This document shows, piece after piece, positions 24,798 to 36,411 of a DNA stretch of 64,000 nucleotides. Under the pieces are notes generated by a model. It had not been told where the DNA came from. It was given only the letters and a program-made list of their open reading frames with translations, and made no database searches. Position 1 is the first letter of the stretch. Every line of letters starts with the position of its first letter. A program made the translations under genes and the position numbers. The stretch is from Bursaphelenchus xylophilus (Eukaryota; Nematoda; Chromadorea; Rhabditida; Aphelenchoididae), in contig CAJFCV020000004.1 in NCBI GenBank assembly GCA_904066235.2, positions 9,362,001 through 9,426,000 on the forward strand, written 5' to 3'.

Positions 24798-25232
24798 AGG
24801 AAACTCGTTACAAAGTTGCAGCTTTCAGAAATGGTACCTGAGAATTTCAAAAAATTTAAGTACTAGAACACCTTCGATCTTATGAACCATTTCTAACAGA
24901 CTGATACAAGTCGTCGTTCATTTCCCGACCGCGCCGAATTGCGCAATCATCCAACCCAATGACACCACTCCAAGTTGGAAAGCAAGTTTGATGATGCTAC
25001 ACAATTTATTACAAAAAAACTGATGGGAACTTGATTTTTGTGTTTTCTGCTGTCCAAGTAATTTAATAAAGTTGTGTCTTGTGTTCAGATCAATTTACGA
25101 ATGTCATTTATTTACCACCCTTCCTTTAAAATTCGTCGCAAAACTCTAAAAATCTGAAGTTGAAAACTTTCACACCATGTGCTTTTTGGTCTCGACAAAT
25201 CGACAAATCACTCAGTTTTCTGATTTCTGTTG
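24798..25232. other. CHK4-CHK5 intergenic DNA
   Basis: No gene or repeat recognised. It is moderately AT-rich. Confidence 0.4.
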
Positions 25233-25379
25233 AATTGTCCGCTTGATCGCGCACAATGTTAGTAGTTTTGGTCAATAAAAAGGACGGGGCATATGCACTT
25301 GTTTTCCAAAACATACTTACCTCTTTAGCAATTATTTTTACCATTCGACAGAAGTCTTACATCATTTTACGACTTGCCA
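25233..25379 (+). promoter_or_regulatory. CHK5 upstream region shared with CHK4
   Basis: Contains TTGATCGCGCACAATGTT, AAGGACGGGGCATA, TTGTTTTCCAAA and AGCAATTATTTTTACCATTC, in the same order as before CHK4. The last element is about 40 bp from the ATG. Confidence 0.45.
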
Positions 25380-26915
25380 ATGGTTGTTCTAAACGGGATT
25401 CAAGAGGAAAAGGAGCTGGGAATCACCGGATACTCGGTGAAATGGGTGCTAAACAAGTTGGAAGAGTGCTGCGAGGACTATGTTAAGGCGAAAGACGATC
25501 GAAAAGTTGTTGACGTAAGATACGCCTTTTTGACAACTGTATGGCAATTTCAGATAGAAGCCGTTGACGTCTCTGAGGGAAAAGGCTATTTATCTCGAGT
25601 CTTCGTTACAACTATTACATTCAACGATGGGGACAACTATAAGATCGCAATGAAAGTCCCCACATACTCAATTATCGCAGAGAAAATAAAGGAAATGGGC
25701 GATGTAAAAAATGTAAGACATTCCACTTTACCCATAGTTTAATGTTCTCTTTAAACGACTTGATCTTTCAGCACAACGCCGATGAAAGCCGAGCCAACAT
25801 CAACATGGCTCATGACATCGAATGTGATGCCGTTTCTTTTGTCTCCACTTTTCCCAATTTCCCTTCTCCCAAAGTTTATTTCACTCAAAAGACGACAGCA
25901 GGCCAAGACTGTGGTCTTCCTGGTCGGAACGCCCCAGGGGTTATCATCATGAAAGCGCTCGACGGCGCTTCTCTAGGAATGGCCCGATCTGTCACACCTG
26001 AACAATGCCTTAACTTTGCTGCCGACTTCGCCACACTTCAAGACTACGTAGCGCAATCGCCAGAGTCGGAGTGGAAGGGGAAATTCGACAGTGCCTTGCA
26101 CTTTGGAGCAGGAATGTTTGAAGCCTGTAAAGCGGGGCTGAACCGGTTAAAAGACGAATTCCCAGAAGAGCTCGCTGAGATAAGTGATATATTTGAATCG
26201 CTAGATTGGATAAAGTTCTCCAAATACGCCTTGAAGATAAGGCCTGCACAGCTGAACGCAACAACGTATGCCCATGGTGACTCGTGGACTAACAATGTCA
26301 TGTTCAAGAAGAATCCGGATGGAAGTGTGGGGAATGAAGCGCTGGCTTACATCGATTATCAAATTGGATTTGAAGGTGACAATTCAAAAGTTTATAGTGC
26401 AAGGTATTTTTAGGAAGTCCTCTCTTTGATATTGCCCGATTCTTGACGTTGGCCGCTGATGCAGAAGTCAGAAGGGAAGTTACAGAACGAACACTGGAAC
26501 TGTACTATGAAACGCTTACTCGATTATATGGAAAACGCGGGCAGAAAGTTCCCTTCAGCTTTGACGAGGTTTGCCTTGGAATGAGATTTTTATCGTCTAG
26601 GTTAAGAAATGAAGAATTCTTTCTCATAGGCAGACTGCTAAAAGACACAAAAAAGCAACACAATTTCAACCTTCCAGCTAAAAATCCAGGTTTCAGGCCA
26701 AAGAAATGTATGATCTCTGCTATGTTCAAGAAACATTCGAGCTCATCGTTGTTGCCGCATTTGCCGAAAACGATGCTGCAGTAGCGCCTGAAGTATTGGA
26801 AGCTCGTTCGGCCAAGCTGAAGCTACGAACAAGATTTGCAATGTCGGACGCGCTACGCATTTGGAAGAAGCGAAATTACTCACGACTATGCGCGCAATTC
26901 AACCTTTTTGCATAA
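25380..26915 (+). CDS. CHK kinase-like (DUF1679) protein, CHK5
   Basis: Exons are 25380-25514, 25554-25712, 25772-26375, 26414-26568 and 26697-26915, giving 423 aa. Organisation is identical to CHK4, including the fused exon 3 and a 38-bp intron that differs from CHK4's at only two bases. Intron 1 is 39 bp and in frame, so the conceptual frame reads through it. The donor after exon 4 is GTTTGC, which is weak; the junction is fixed by the paralogues. The motif is YAHGDSWTNN with YIDYQ. The start is MVVLNGIQ, aligned with CHK4. A polyadenylation-like AATAAA is at about 26,972. Confidence 0.9.
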
Positions 26916-27268
26916 GGACCACTCAACCTTACATCGAATAGCTCTAAACTTTGTATATGCTTGCCTAACTTACAATAAATTTGGATTACTCAAAAACAAA
27001 AGCTTCTAATTCAAAAGACAGACGAAAAGATAAACAAGAACTCTTTTATCAACTTTGATATTTTCTATGCCTTCCGTTTTGACAAGCTAACAATCACTAT
27101 GACCGCAAAGGTGAATCGAGACACCCTTCAAACTGCTTTATCAAAAAAAGCGAGAAAAATTGAAACGTCATTACTTTTCCAATAAATTTTCAATAAACTC
27201 GACTCTATCAACAAATAATTTTAACGTTGAAGTAAAGGGGTTAAAAACGACCCGCATTTGTTCAACCA

Positions 27269-29304
27269 ATGATTACAAAAATTGACTCAAATTTGGATCA
27301 AGAGTTGGATAAGACTGGCCACTCGATTCGATGGATTCTAAATACGCTAGAGGAATGTTGCAGCGAATATGTGGAGGCCAAAAGCGAAGCAACCGTTGTT
27401 TCTGTCAGTTTCTAACAACCTTATCGAAAGAAAAATAAAATTTTCTTTGCAAAGAATGTTTTTCAGATTAAAACGGTCGATGTGTCGGTGGACAAAGGGT
27501 ACTATTCAAGAGTATTTATCACAACTTTCTATTTTGACAACGGAAAAGAGTGCACTTTGGCTTTAAAAGTGCCAACATTTGACATGCTTGACGAGTGGAT
27601 CAAGAGTCGTGAAAGTGCGGCAGATGTAAGTTGTAAAGGTAAAACTTTCATGACTGACAGGCCTAAAACTATACTATTATTTCCAGGAGAACCCCGAAAC
27701 ATGGAAGGCTCACCTTCAGACGTCTCACAACATCGAATGCGACGCTCTAAAACTCGTGTTACCCTTTACAAATTTTCCGGCTCCAAAAGCATACTACACC
27801 CAAAAACGTGGTGTCATCTACGATAACGGACTCAGCGACACCGAAGCTCCCGGAATAATCATAATGAGCGCTATATACGGCTCATCATTAGGGCTGTTTT
27901 CCACGGCAACCAAGGAGCAATGCATAAGCATGGCTGAAGACTTTGCGGTGTTTCACGATTACATCGACCAGACAGAGGAGGAGAAATGGAAGAACAAGTT
28001 TGACAGTCAATTACACATGGGAGTACATCTAAGAGAGGCCATAGTTAAGGCGATACTAAAGATTGGAGAGATTCATCCCGGTAAGTACATATAAAAAACT
28101 CTGCGATAACGAACATGCTTCATTTAGCACACCGTACTAAGAAAACACTTTTAGAAGCGAAGAAGGAATGCCAGCTACTCGCTGACATGGACTTCAAATC
28201 ATACAGTCAATACGCTCTAAAATCGAGACCCGCCGAATTCAGCGCAACAACACTCATCCATGGAGACACTTGGAACAACAACATCATCTTCAAAAAGAAT
28301 CCAGATGGAAGTTTGGGAAACAAAGTCCAAGCCTACATTGATTTCCAAACTCTGTTCGAAGGTAAAATACGACCACACAACAAGCATCTTTTCCAGGCTC
28401 GCCGATGTTTGACATAGCCAGGTTTGTTTCTATTTGCAGCGACGCAGATGTTCGACGAGACGGAACGCCAGCGATATTACAAGCTTATTACAAGAAATTG
28501 ACCGAGTTGTACAAAAGACGACGAAAACGAGTGCCGTTTACGTTGGAAATGGTAAGTTACGGAACAAAGTTCTTTAAAGCGTTACATCCAATAAGTACGA
28601 AGCGTCCAACGGCATCATGTATGCGATAAAAATTTATCGTTTTGCATCCCTATTCTGGTCGCGAAGAAACAACAAAGTACAGTGCAGGACAGGATCCAGC
28701 CGTCAAAAGTGGCTCTGATTGCATCTGGAGGCACTCCAAATACAACTAAATGTCTCCCCATCTGACCGAAAATAACGTTCTTCTGACGAGAGAGGTGAGA
28801 AAGCACTCTATGCAAAAGGGCAACTTTCTCTTCCCCTCTTCAGAAGAACGCTATTTCCGATCAGAGATGGAGGCATTTAGTGGTATTCTAAGTGGCTCAC
28901 GAATGCAATCGGAAGCACTTTTGACCACTAAATCCTGTCCCACACTGTATTTTATTTAATCCAATATGAATCTGGGCGCGTCTATGATTCTGTTAGAGAA
29001 ACCCTTACATTTAGACTCTGAGAAAAAGTGCCGTTTCAGTGAGGTCGCCAACATTTCGCAGTTCTAATAGCCTACAAATCACCCTTCCATTTTTCAGGTT
29101 TCCGAACTCTACGACCTCGCCTTCATTCATCAAGCTCAGAATGTGGCCTTATTGGCCCAATTCTTCTCGGAAAGAAAGGTAGAGAACAAGACAGTGATGG
29201 AAGCCGAGGAAGCCAAGATGAATTTGCGAGCCAAGTTTGCGTTAATCGACGCAGTCAAAGCTTTGCGAAAATTGAAATTATCGGAGAAATTTAATTCAAA
29301 CTGA
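27269..29304 (+). CDS. CHK kinase-like (DUF1679) protein, CHK6
   Basis: Exons are 27269-27403, 27467-27625, 27687-28080, 28155-28361, 28397-28551 and 29098-29304, giving 418 aa. Exon sizes follow the CHK1-3 plan (394 and 207 nt separate). It is the most diverged plus-strand member: the N-terminus is MITKIDSNLDQELDKTGHS, the signature is TEAPGIIIMSAIYGSSLG, the catalytic loop is LIHGDTWNNN, and the metal-binding segment is YIDFQ. All catalytic positions are kept. Intron 5 holds a family-B palindrome. The stop codon is only 80 bp from the stop of the oppositely oriented CHK7. Confidence 0.88.
28680..28947. repeat. Family B palindromic MITE (B1), intronic
   Basis: A clean 268-bp palindrome in CHK6 intron 5. 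The left end is CAGTGCAGGACAGGATCCAG and the right end AAATCCTGTCCCACACTG, with TA on both sides. The arms share TCTGATTGCAT and AATAACGTTCTTCTGA with their inverses. The outer CAGTG and TA flank match family A; the internal sequence does not. Confidence 0.8.
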
Positions 29305-29384
29305 AATGTTAATGAAACATCACATTTTTCGCATTGAGAATCATAAATGATTGCATTCAGATCTTTCTGGACTAAAAAAACATG

Positions 29385-32103
29385 TCATTCTTTTGACTTT
29401 TCCACAATTCTACGTCGTTTTATCACCTCATCTGCATCGATAAGGATTGATTTTAGCCTGTCGTCAATCCTCTTTCTACTTTCTGCGCTCAAACTGTCAT
29501 TTGCGTCGCTGAAGGAGAAGAACATGGCCGATTGGATGGCCTGTTGGACAAATGCGAGCTCAAAAAGTTCAACAATCTGCAACCATTGGTTTCAAATACA
29601 AATACTTGTCTTACACTTTGATAATCAAACTTTAATTCCTCTCCTCTGTCTTTGCAAAGCCGTTGGCGCTCGTTATAATAGGTTTGAAGCGCCTCTTCGG
29701 AGATTTCACGACGTATTTGGCTGTCGCAACATAACGTCAGCACTCTCGCCGCGTCAAACATTGGATTTCCTGGAAAGGAAGTGACTTTTTACAACTTTTT
29801 TGGATGACTCTGACATTTCTCTCCAGCCCAGTTGAAGTACAGTGGCGGAGCTGATCCAGTTGCAGAAAACGTACCATTTTGCATCCAGGAAGTATCAAAA
29901 ATGTAGCAAAATACCTCCATCTCCAAGTGAAAAAACCGCGCCCGCTTTTTTGTACGGGAAAGCCCTTCAAAACGGAGTTTTTTTAGTTGGACAAGGAGGC
30001 ATTTTGCGGCATTTTTTGATACTTCCCGGATGCAAAATGATACATTTTTTGCCACTGGACGAGGTCCGTCACTGTATAGTTCCCGTTCAATAAAAGTGTC
30101 GAAAACAAGATCAAAATGAGCCCAAATACGGTATCAAAAAGCATTGCAGCGACACAGAATGATTACTGATTTTGAAGAGGGAGAAGCTTGCAAATATTGG
30201 GGATCTTTTGCGTCTTCAAAGACGTCTTGAGATTCAGCAAGCTCCTCTCTACTCAAAATAAGATCTTTTCGTGTTTCTGCAATACTTTTTGATATCACAT
30301 TTGAACTCATTTTGATCTCTTTTCCGACCTTTTTTGACCGGAAACTGTCTTCAACTTAGTCACCCAGGGGTTGCCAAACTTTGTAGGTTTTATATTTCTT
30401 AGCACTGGATGTTCTATTTTTGGTCTGTATTTTGTTTTTATAACCTTTTTATCGGCTTAATTTCGAGTTACTCGAGACTTATTTAGTCAAATCGTAGGCC
30501 TCTATGGCCTTTTTGTCAATATACCGGCTTCCCTGGCCAGGAGAAAGGGCCCTGGCATTGCCACCACCACAAATTTTTTCTTTTGCAGCCAATACCTCGA
30601 CTGTAATTTTCAGATTGTCGAGGTATTGTCTCCCCCAGAAAATCACTCTATTTCTCGCGAGATCTCCTTCCCTCATAACCAACCTTCACAAGCCGTTTGA
30701 AAGTCAATGTACGCCAATATTTCATCACTGGCTGTTCCGTCCGCATTCTTCTTGAAGATAATATTATTTGTCCTGCAATCACCATGAACCACCGTCCACA
30801 AATCTAATTCCTTTGGCCTTTTTTGGATCACATAATCCGTAAACGGGCCGCATTCCAATTTAGGGTACTCTTGGCAGTAGCTGGAGATCTCTGCAATTTT
30901 TTTGGCTAGAATCTTGTTCAGAATCAAAAAATTTTTATCAAATTCGTCCCTACCCGGATATTTCTCACTCATCTGTTTGATTTTGGCGATTCCCGAAGAA
31001 AACATCATTGGATCCCAGTGGGATCTCCCTTTAAATCGACCAGTCCACTCTTCCCTTGGCAGTCTTTCGATAGAATCGTGTAGATAAGCAAAATCCTTGA
31101 CAAAATTTAACACTTTCCCTCTTGTTAGGGTATGCTCGACCTCATCAAAGGATATTCCATCGAGCAGATCCATTATGATAACTCCAGGAGCTTCTTTGCC
31201 TTCCAGACCACAGTCCGAATCGGCCGAAATTCGTTGGGTAAAGTAAGCCTTTGGGCATGGAAATCCAGGAAAGGAGGAGTAGAACGCGAGGGTCTCACAT
31301 TCATTGTTGTGGTAGTTTGCGATATTTGACTTCCAGTCATTCTGAAAAAGGGAAAATACGAAGAAAATATATGGGTAGGGAAAACATGCCTTGGGGGGAA
31401 CAAAGTAGTTTTCTTTCAATTCGTTTTTTCTCGATTTTTTTTAAACCCTACAGTGACGGACCTGATCCAGTGGCAAAAAATGTACCATTTTGCATCCGGA
31501 AAGTATCACAAAAATATATAATAGCAAAAGGTCCTCCTCTTGAAGTGAAAAAACTTCGCTTTGAAGGAGTTTTTTCACTTGGAGAGGGAGGTATTTTGCT
31601 ACATTTTTAATACTTCCTGTGTGAAAAATGGTACGTTTTTTGCTACTATCTCTCTCCAAAAATCACAACCCAACATCCCAAATGATCTTCAAACCTATGT
31701 TAACCCTTGAAATTCGAGTTAGATCCATACCGACTCACTCTTTTGTAGTCCTCATCCAACTGCGCTTCCACAACATCAAACGTAAAGCATTTCAGAGCAA
31801 CTTTAAAGGAATTCCCATTGTCAAACAAGACCGTTGTGGCAAAAACCCGCGACATAAAGCCTTTGCCTCCGGAAATTTCGCTCATCGATATCTGAAATAT
31901 TATTTTAGACATCAAAAAACGAGAAATTATATTATTCATGACGTTCGGATAAAATAATGTAAAAATCTTACTGTTTTAGCTTTTGCGTTGTCCCTTTTTC
32001 GTCCATAATCCTCACAATGCTCCTCCAGTTTGTCCAGCACCCATCCAAGCGAGTATCCAGTGTTCACCAGGGGAAGATCAAGTTCTTCGGCAGTTATTTC
32101 CAT
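29385..32103 (-). CDS. CHK kinase-like (DUF1679) protein, CHK7, inverted
   Basis: Minus-strand exons in transcript order: 32103-31972, 31891-31739, 31341-30954, 30890-30684, 29769-29615 and 29576-29385, giving 408 aa. Exon plan matches the family; exons 2 and 3 are each 6 nt shorter. The start is MEITAEELDLPL. The signature KEAPGVIIMDLLDGISF and YIDFQ are present. The catalytic loop is VVHGDCRTNN: the Trp of HGDxWTNN found in the other six is Arg, while His, Asp and Asn remain. The donor after exon 4 is GTTGGT, weak but phase-consistent. Introns 2 and 4 carry family-A MITEs. It may be a divergent functional copy or one with altered substrate use. Confidence 0.87.
29840..30074. repeat. Family A palindromic MITE (A8), intronic
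   Basis: Located in CHK7 intron 4. Begins CAGTGGCGGAGCTGATCC and ends GAGGTCCGTCACTG, with TA on both sides. Confidence 0.85.
31451..31650. repeat. Family A palindromic MITE (A9), intronic, truncated
   Basis: In CHK7 intron 2. The left arm is complete (CAGTGACGGACCTGATCC). The right arm fades out after GGTACGTTTTTTGCTACT, so the terminal 20 bp are lost. Confidence 0.75.
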
Positions 32104-32771
32104 CAGGCAAGAAGAAGAAAAATAACCAACACAAAAGTTCAAAATTCTCTTCTTTCAAGTGACTGCAGACCTGTTAAAAACCTAATCCGTCTTTTTGTGG
32201 CTACAACATACACATAAAACATAAAAAAATTGAAAATTGCGAAAATCAAAGGGAGAGGCGACTACGATAAGGAGAAATCTTTCGAAATTTCACGGATTAT
32301 TGAGGGCGAGTTGTTGGAAACGAACGGAAGAGGACTACTAAAGAAGATGATGTTGAGTTTATCGCAAATTACCGCAAATTACATCGTTTTAGGGCCGATT
32401 TTGAGCAAAATTCGTAAAATTTAGTGATTTTCATGTTGAAGTCGACGAAATATTGGTCATAAATGACTGAACTTTGCCTTCTGACTAGAGTAATAGACGT
32501 CTCGACATCAATTATACCCAAAAACAAAATTTTTTATCGAGGGAGCTTATTTCTCGTATAAAATGTCCCTCCAGCTTGCCGAATCTCGGACGCAGCTTGC
32601 GCAAAAAGAAAATTTATTTTTTTTGCGCGCCCAAATTTTGGTCTAGCAGATTTGGAGAACTTGCTGATCATCTTGGCCAAAAGCTGTGTACTAATCGCGA
32701 ATTTTAACTTATTTTAAACCAATTTATATTATCTAACGCATTAATTTGACTAACCTTCCTTTCAGATCAGA
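32104..32771. other. Divergent intergenic region between CHK7 and NUP43
   Basis: Must contain the start regions of both flanking divergent genes. No shared CHK upstream block is seen here. TTCCTTTCAG at about 32,756-32,765, just 6 bp before the NUP43 ATG, is a good spliced-leader acceptor. Confidence 0.5.
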
Positions 32772-34303
32772 ATGGTGTTAATCAAAGCCCGGAAAGGCGC
32801 ATTAAATGAAGCTGGAGCTGTTTCAAAGACGGTGTTCGTTGGATCGAAGGTATCTCGGGTCAGATATTTGAACAGTATGGGGAACAATGTCGATGTTTAC
32901 GTGTCCGCGACATGGGACGGACAAAAGAACCGGCTTTCCTTGCTGAACGTCTATAATGGAGGTCTAGACCTCAAGGACATTGAGTACTTCTACAAGAGGA
33001 ACGACGTCTTTGTCACTGACAGCATCAACGATGTTTTGTGAGTTCACCATTCATTTTTCCTTGATTTTTAGATCTGCATCATAGATAATATAAAAAAATT
33101 GTTGTAGTGTCGAAGCCAAGAACACCGTTGTTGCTGGGCTAGAGAACGGAACTGTTGAGGTGTGTCAAGTTGCGAGCAATGCAATTTCCCGGGTTAACAC
33201 ATTCCACAATGTCCACAAGGGCTTCAGTTCAACTTCGATCGTAGTCTGCGATGGCGAGATCATTTCCGGCTCCGATTCGGGAGATCTGATGCGAATGGAT
33301 TTAACAGGAGCTTCTCAGCCCTCAGTTCTCTCTACGGTATGATTTTCATTATCTTTATTTGGTTTTTAGGTGAGTTTTTGGAAGAAATTATATTCACCAT
33401 GTTCAATGTTATGGAAAATTTGTTTCAGGGTCTTTCTGCTGTCCACTGCACAACGAATTGTGGTCCGTTCGAATTCGTAAGTGGGCACGGGACTGGACAA
33501 ATTCATTTATGGGATCTGCGACAAGTAAATCCCACCATGGTAACGGGCGAGACTCCGATCTCAAGTAAACATACTGGAACTTTGCTAGACGCTGTAACAG
33601 CTATTGCTTCACATCCTTCCCAGCCGAACGTGGTATGTTATTAAAGGATTTTTTAGTTTCTTGCTTTTAGTTAGCCTTTGGAATCCAATCAGGTTCAGTT
33701 GCATTTATGGACATCAGAAATACGAGGGCGCCAATTGCTTCGTTTTTGAAATTGAGCAAATTCCCGATAAGTGATGTAAGTTTGGGTGTCTAAGAGTTTA
33801 TTAGGTGGTATATTGTGGTGAGAAGGAAACAATTTGGAGGCTCTTGAAAGGTTTATAATATTATTTTTGTCATTTTCAGTTAAAATTCCATCCAAGTTTT
33901 GGTGGAAATTGCTTTGCCTTGTCGAATGAAAGCCTTTTACATCTGGATGTGATGGAAACTCGGCATACAAAGTAAGTTCATACTATTTTCTAACTATAAA
34001 ATTATCTTTTGAGCGAGGGTTTGCGTTTTTTTCTTCTTTTTATATTATTTTATATTACACTAGGCAAAAAATTTAATGTTTTCTCAAAATGATCTATATT
34101 TCCCCAGAACTTCCGTTCCATACATCGAAAATCGCCAAGTCAACGCGTGGCTAACAACCTCGGCTTGGAACAGCGTGGATTTGAACACGTTGTTGAGCGA
34201 GGAACCCAAGCTCCTCACCAGTTTTGATCTCTCATCCCGCTCAATTCTTGTCTCCTCCGACACTGGCTACATGACCGTCCTCACAAGAATGCAATTCCGA
34301 TGA
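32772..34303 (+). CDS. npp-23: NUP43-like WD-repeat nucleoporin
   Basis: Component of the Nup107-160 (Y) complex at the nuclear pore. Exons are 32772-33037, 33108-33336, 33429-33632, 33671-33775, 33880-33971 and 34108-34303, giving 363 aa, close to vertebrate NUP43 (about 380). WD-type strands are visible: GTGQIHLWDLRQ (about 180-191) and GIQSGSVAFMDIRN (about 237-250), with an intervening ASHPSQPNV segment. The C-terminal part, VNAWLTTSAWNSVDLNTLL followed by SFDLSSRSILV, matches the NUP43-specific SWLSTDP/LLP-type tail. That points to NUP43 rather than a generic WD protein. The ATG follows a TTTCAG acceptor by 6 bp, indicating trans-splicing. AATAAA-like sequence is at about 34,397. The symbol npp-23 is the C. 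elegans name for NUP43. Confidence 0.85.
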
Positions 34304-36411
34304 TTACTGTGACAATTCGCTGATTGTAAACAGCTATTTATAGTATTTATAACCTTTTTTCATATTGCACTGCCCATTTAATGTTGTTTTGCAAAAAAAT
34401 AAATTTTTTTGCGGAGAAATGAGATTTTTGAGCGGAAAAAGTAATGAATACTAGATTATTGATATTTCAGCTGGATTTTTGTTACTTTATAGCTATCTAA
34501 AAATTGTAATACATACTGTTTTTTGAGGTCTTATTCAAAAAACGATGATTTTTTTTCAAAAATGGTGAAAAATCAAATTTTCTCCAAAAACCTTGAAGCA
34601 AATTAAGGACTGTCTGCAGGATATCAGACCATCTTGTAACTTAGGGAGCATTGACAGCGGGGATTACGACCTCTATAAAGGTCTAACTTGCGGTTTAAAA
34701 AAGTTTTGGACCTAAAAGTTTTTTTCTACTGTAAATCGGGATTCTTGAAGTTTGAAATGATGATTTCCGGGGAAAATGTTGCAAGTGTTCCTTTTTAATA
34801 TGATTAATGAGTTCAAAATGGTGGTTAATTCAATGAAATTGTAGCATTTTTGGGAAAATTTTGAGATTTTTTGTTAAATTTTGGATTTTGATGATAAAAA
34901 TGGGTTTAAAAAGGAATTTAAATTTTAAAATACGTTTTAAAGTAATTGTACAATAATTTTTTCTTTACTTTTGGCGATTTACCCTGAAAAAATTCGATTT
35001 TCGAGAAAAACTTGAAATTTTCAGTGAAAATGATGATTTCTTGTCCAAAAAAGGTCCTAAAACCCTAAAACAAAGCTGTATTTTCATTCAATCTACAGCC
35101 TGCTCGATTACCCACACTTTACAACACCGACCTCATCAAGTTCTCCCCGTATAATTGGCTGTTTTTACCTTTTTTTCCGCTTAAGTTAGCATAGAAACGC
35201 AAAAAAATGGTAAATCGCGTAGAACTTGTGTTCTTTTTTCTAATTAACCCTGCCAACCGGCTTTCCCATGGGGCTGAGGGCGTAGACGAATTGTTTTTCT
35301 CGCGTTTTGCCTCGGCCTCGGCTTTTTTCGGCGCTTTTTCGCAAAAATTCTCTCCGAAAACCCGGATTTTTGCGTTTGTTTCTTTTTTTTCGGGTTATTT
35401 TTTTGTTATCAGCGACGGAACTTGACTACCGCTTGAGCAGACATCGAGCCAGCCGCTGATTGGGAGGGCTGGTTTAATTTTTGATTGACTTTTTGGAGGG
35501 TTTAGCGGAAATTTTTCGATTTTTTTTGAACTTTCGTAAAATTTTGAGGGAAAAAGATAAATTACACGTTGCAAAAGGGGTAGAAATTAAAAGTCAAGGC
35601 GTGGGAGGGGTTTAGAATTATTTTAAGAGTCTTTAAAAATGATGATGACGTCATGTTTTGAGGGAATTTTGGGAAAATTGGTATTTTTTGACAATTTTTG
35701 TTATTTTTTGAAAAAATTTAGTGTATTTCCACATTTTTTTATTTTTATAGACTTCAGTGGGGTAACAAATCGTAGTAGACACGATTTTTGCCACAAAAAT
35801 TTAATTTTACATCTATAAAATCTCTAAAAAATCAAAATTTCCCCAATTTCTCTTCAAAAATACACATTTCAGCCCCGTTTTTATCCAATTTCCCATTTTA
35901 AATATTTATTATATAAAAAAATATAATCTTATTCCCTTGAAAACAGCACAGAACTTCCTCGTCTCAAAGTTCAGTCTGCCGAATTCGTAAACAGCCGTTA
36001 TTTGTTTTTCACTGTTTTCTTGCGCAGATTTACGATCCCAAAAAAGAGAAAAAACGTTTTTAAAAAGTATTGTCCCCGTCTTCGAAACGGCCTTTTACTT
36101 CTTTTTTTCGGTTACTCAGTGACCTTGCTTTTTTTGTTCGCTTCGAAAAATCAGTAAATTTGATCCGAATCTCAAAGATCGGTTTCATTTTTTTCTGCGC
36201 GCGGTTTTTAAGTGGGCTTTTGGTTGGACAGTGGTCAAAATTTGGGGATTTTTTGAGAAAAAATTAAAAAAATTTTGATTTTTTTAAAAATTTTTATGAA
36301 ACTAAATTTTCCATGGTTTCTCCCCTGCAAAGATCGTTGAGTTTCTCGACTGGCTCTTCCAAGAGAAAGCTAAAATTTTTAGCAATTGAAACAAGGCATA
36401 CAGTGCCAACA

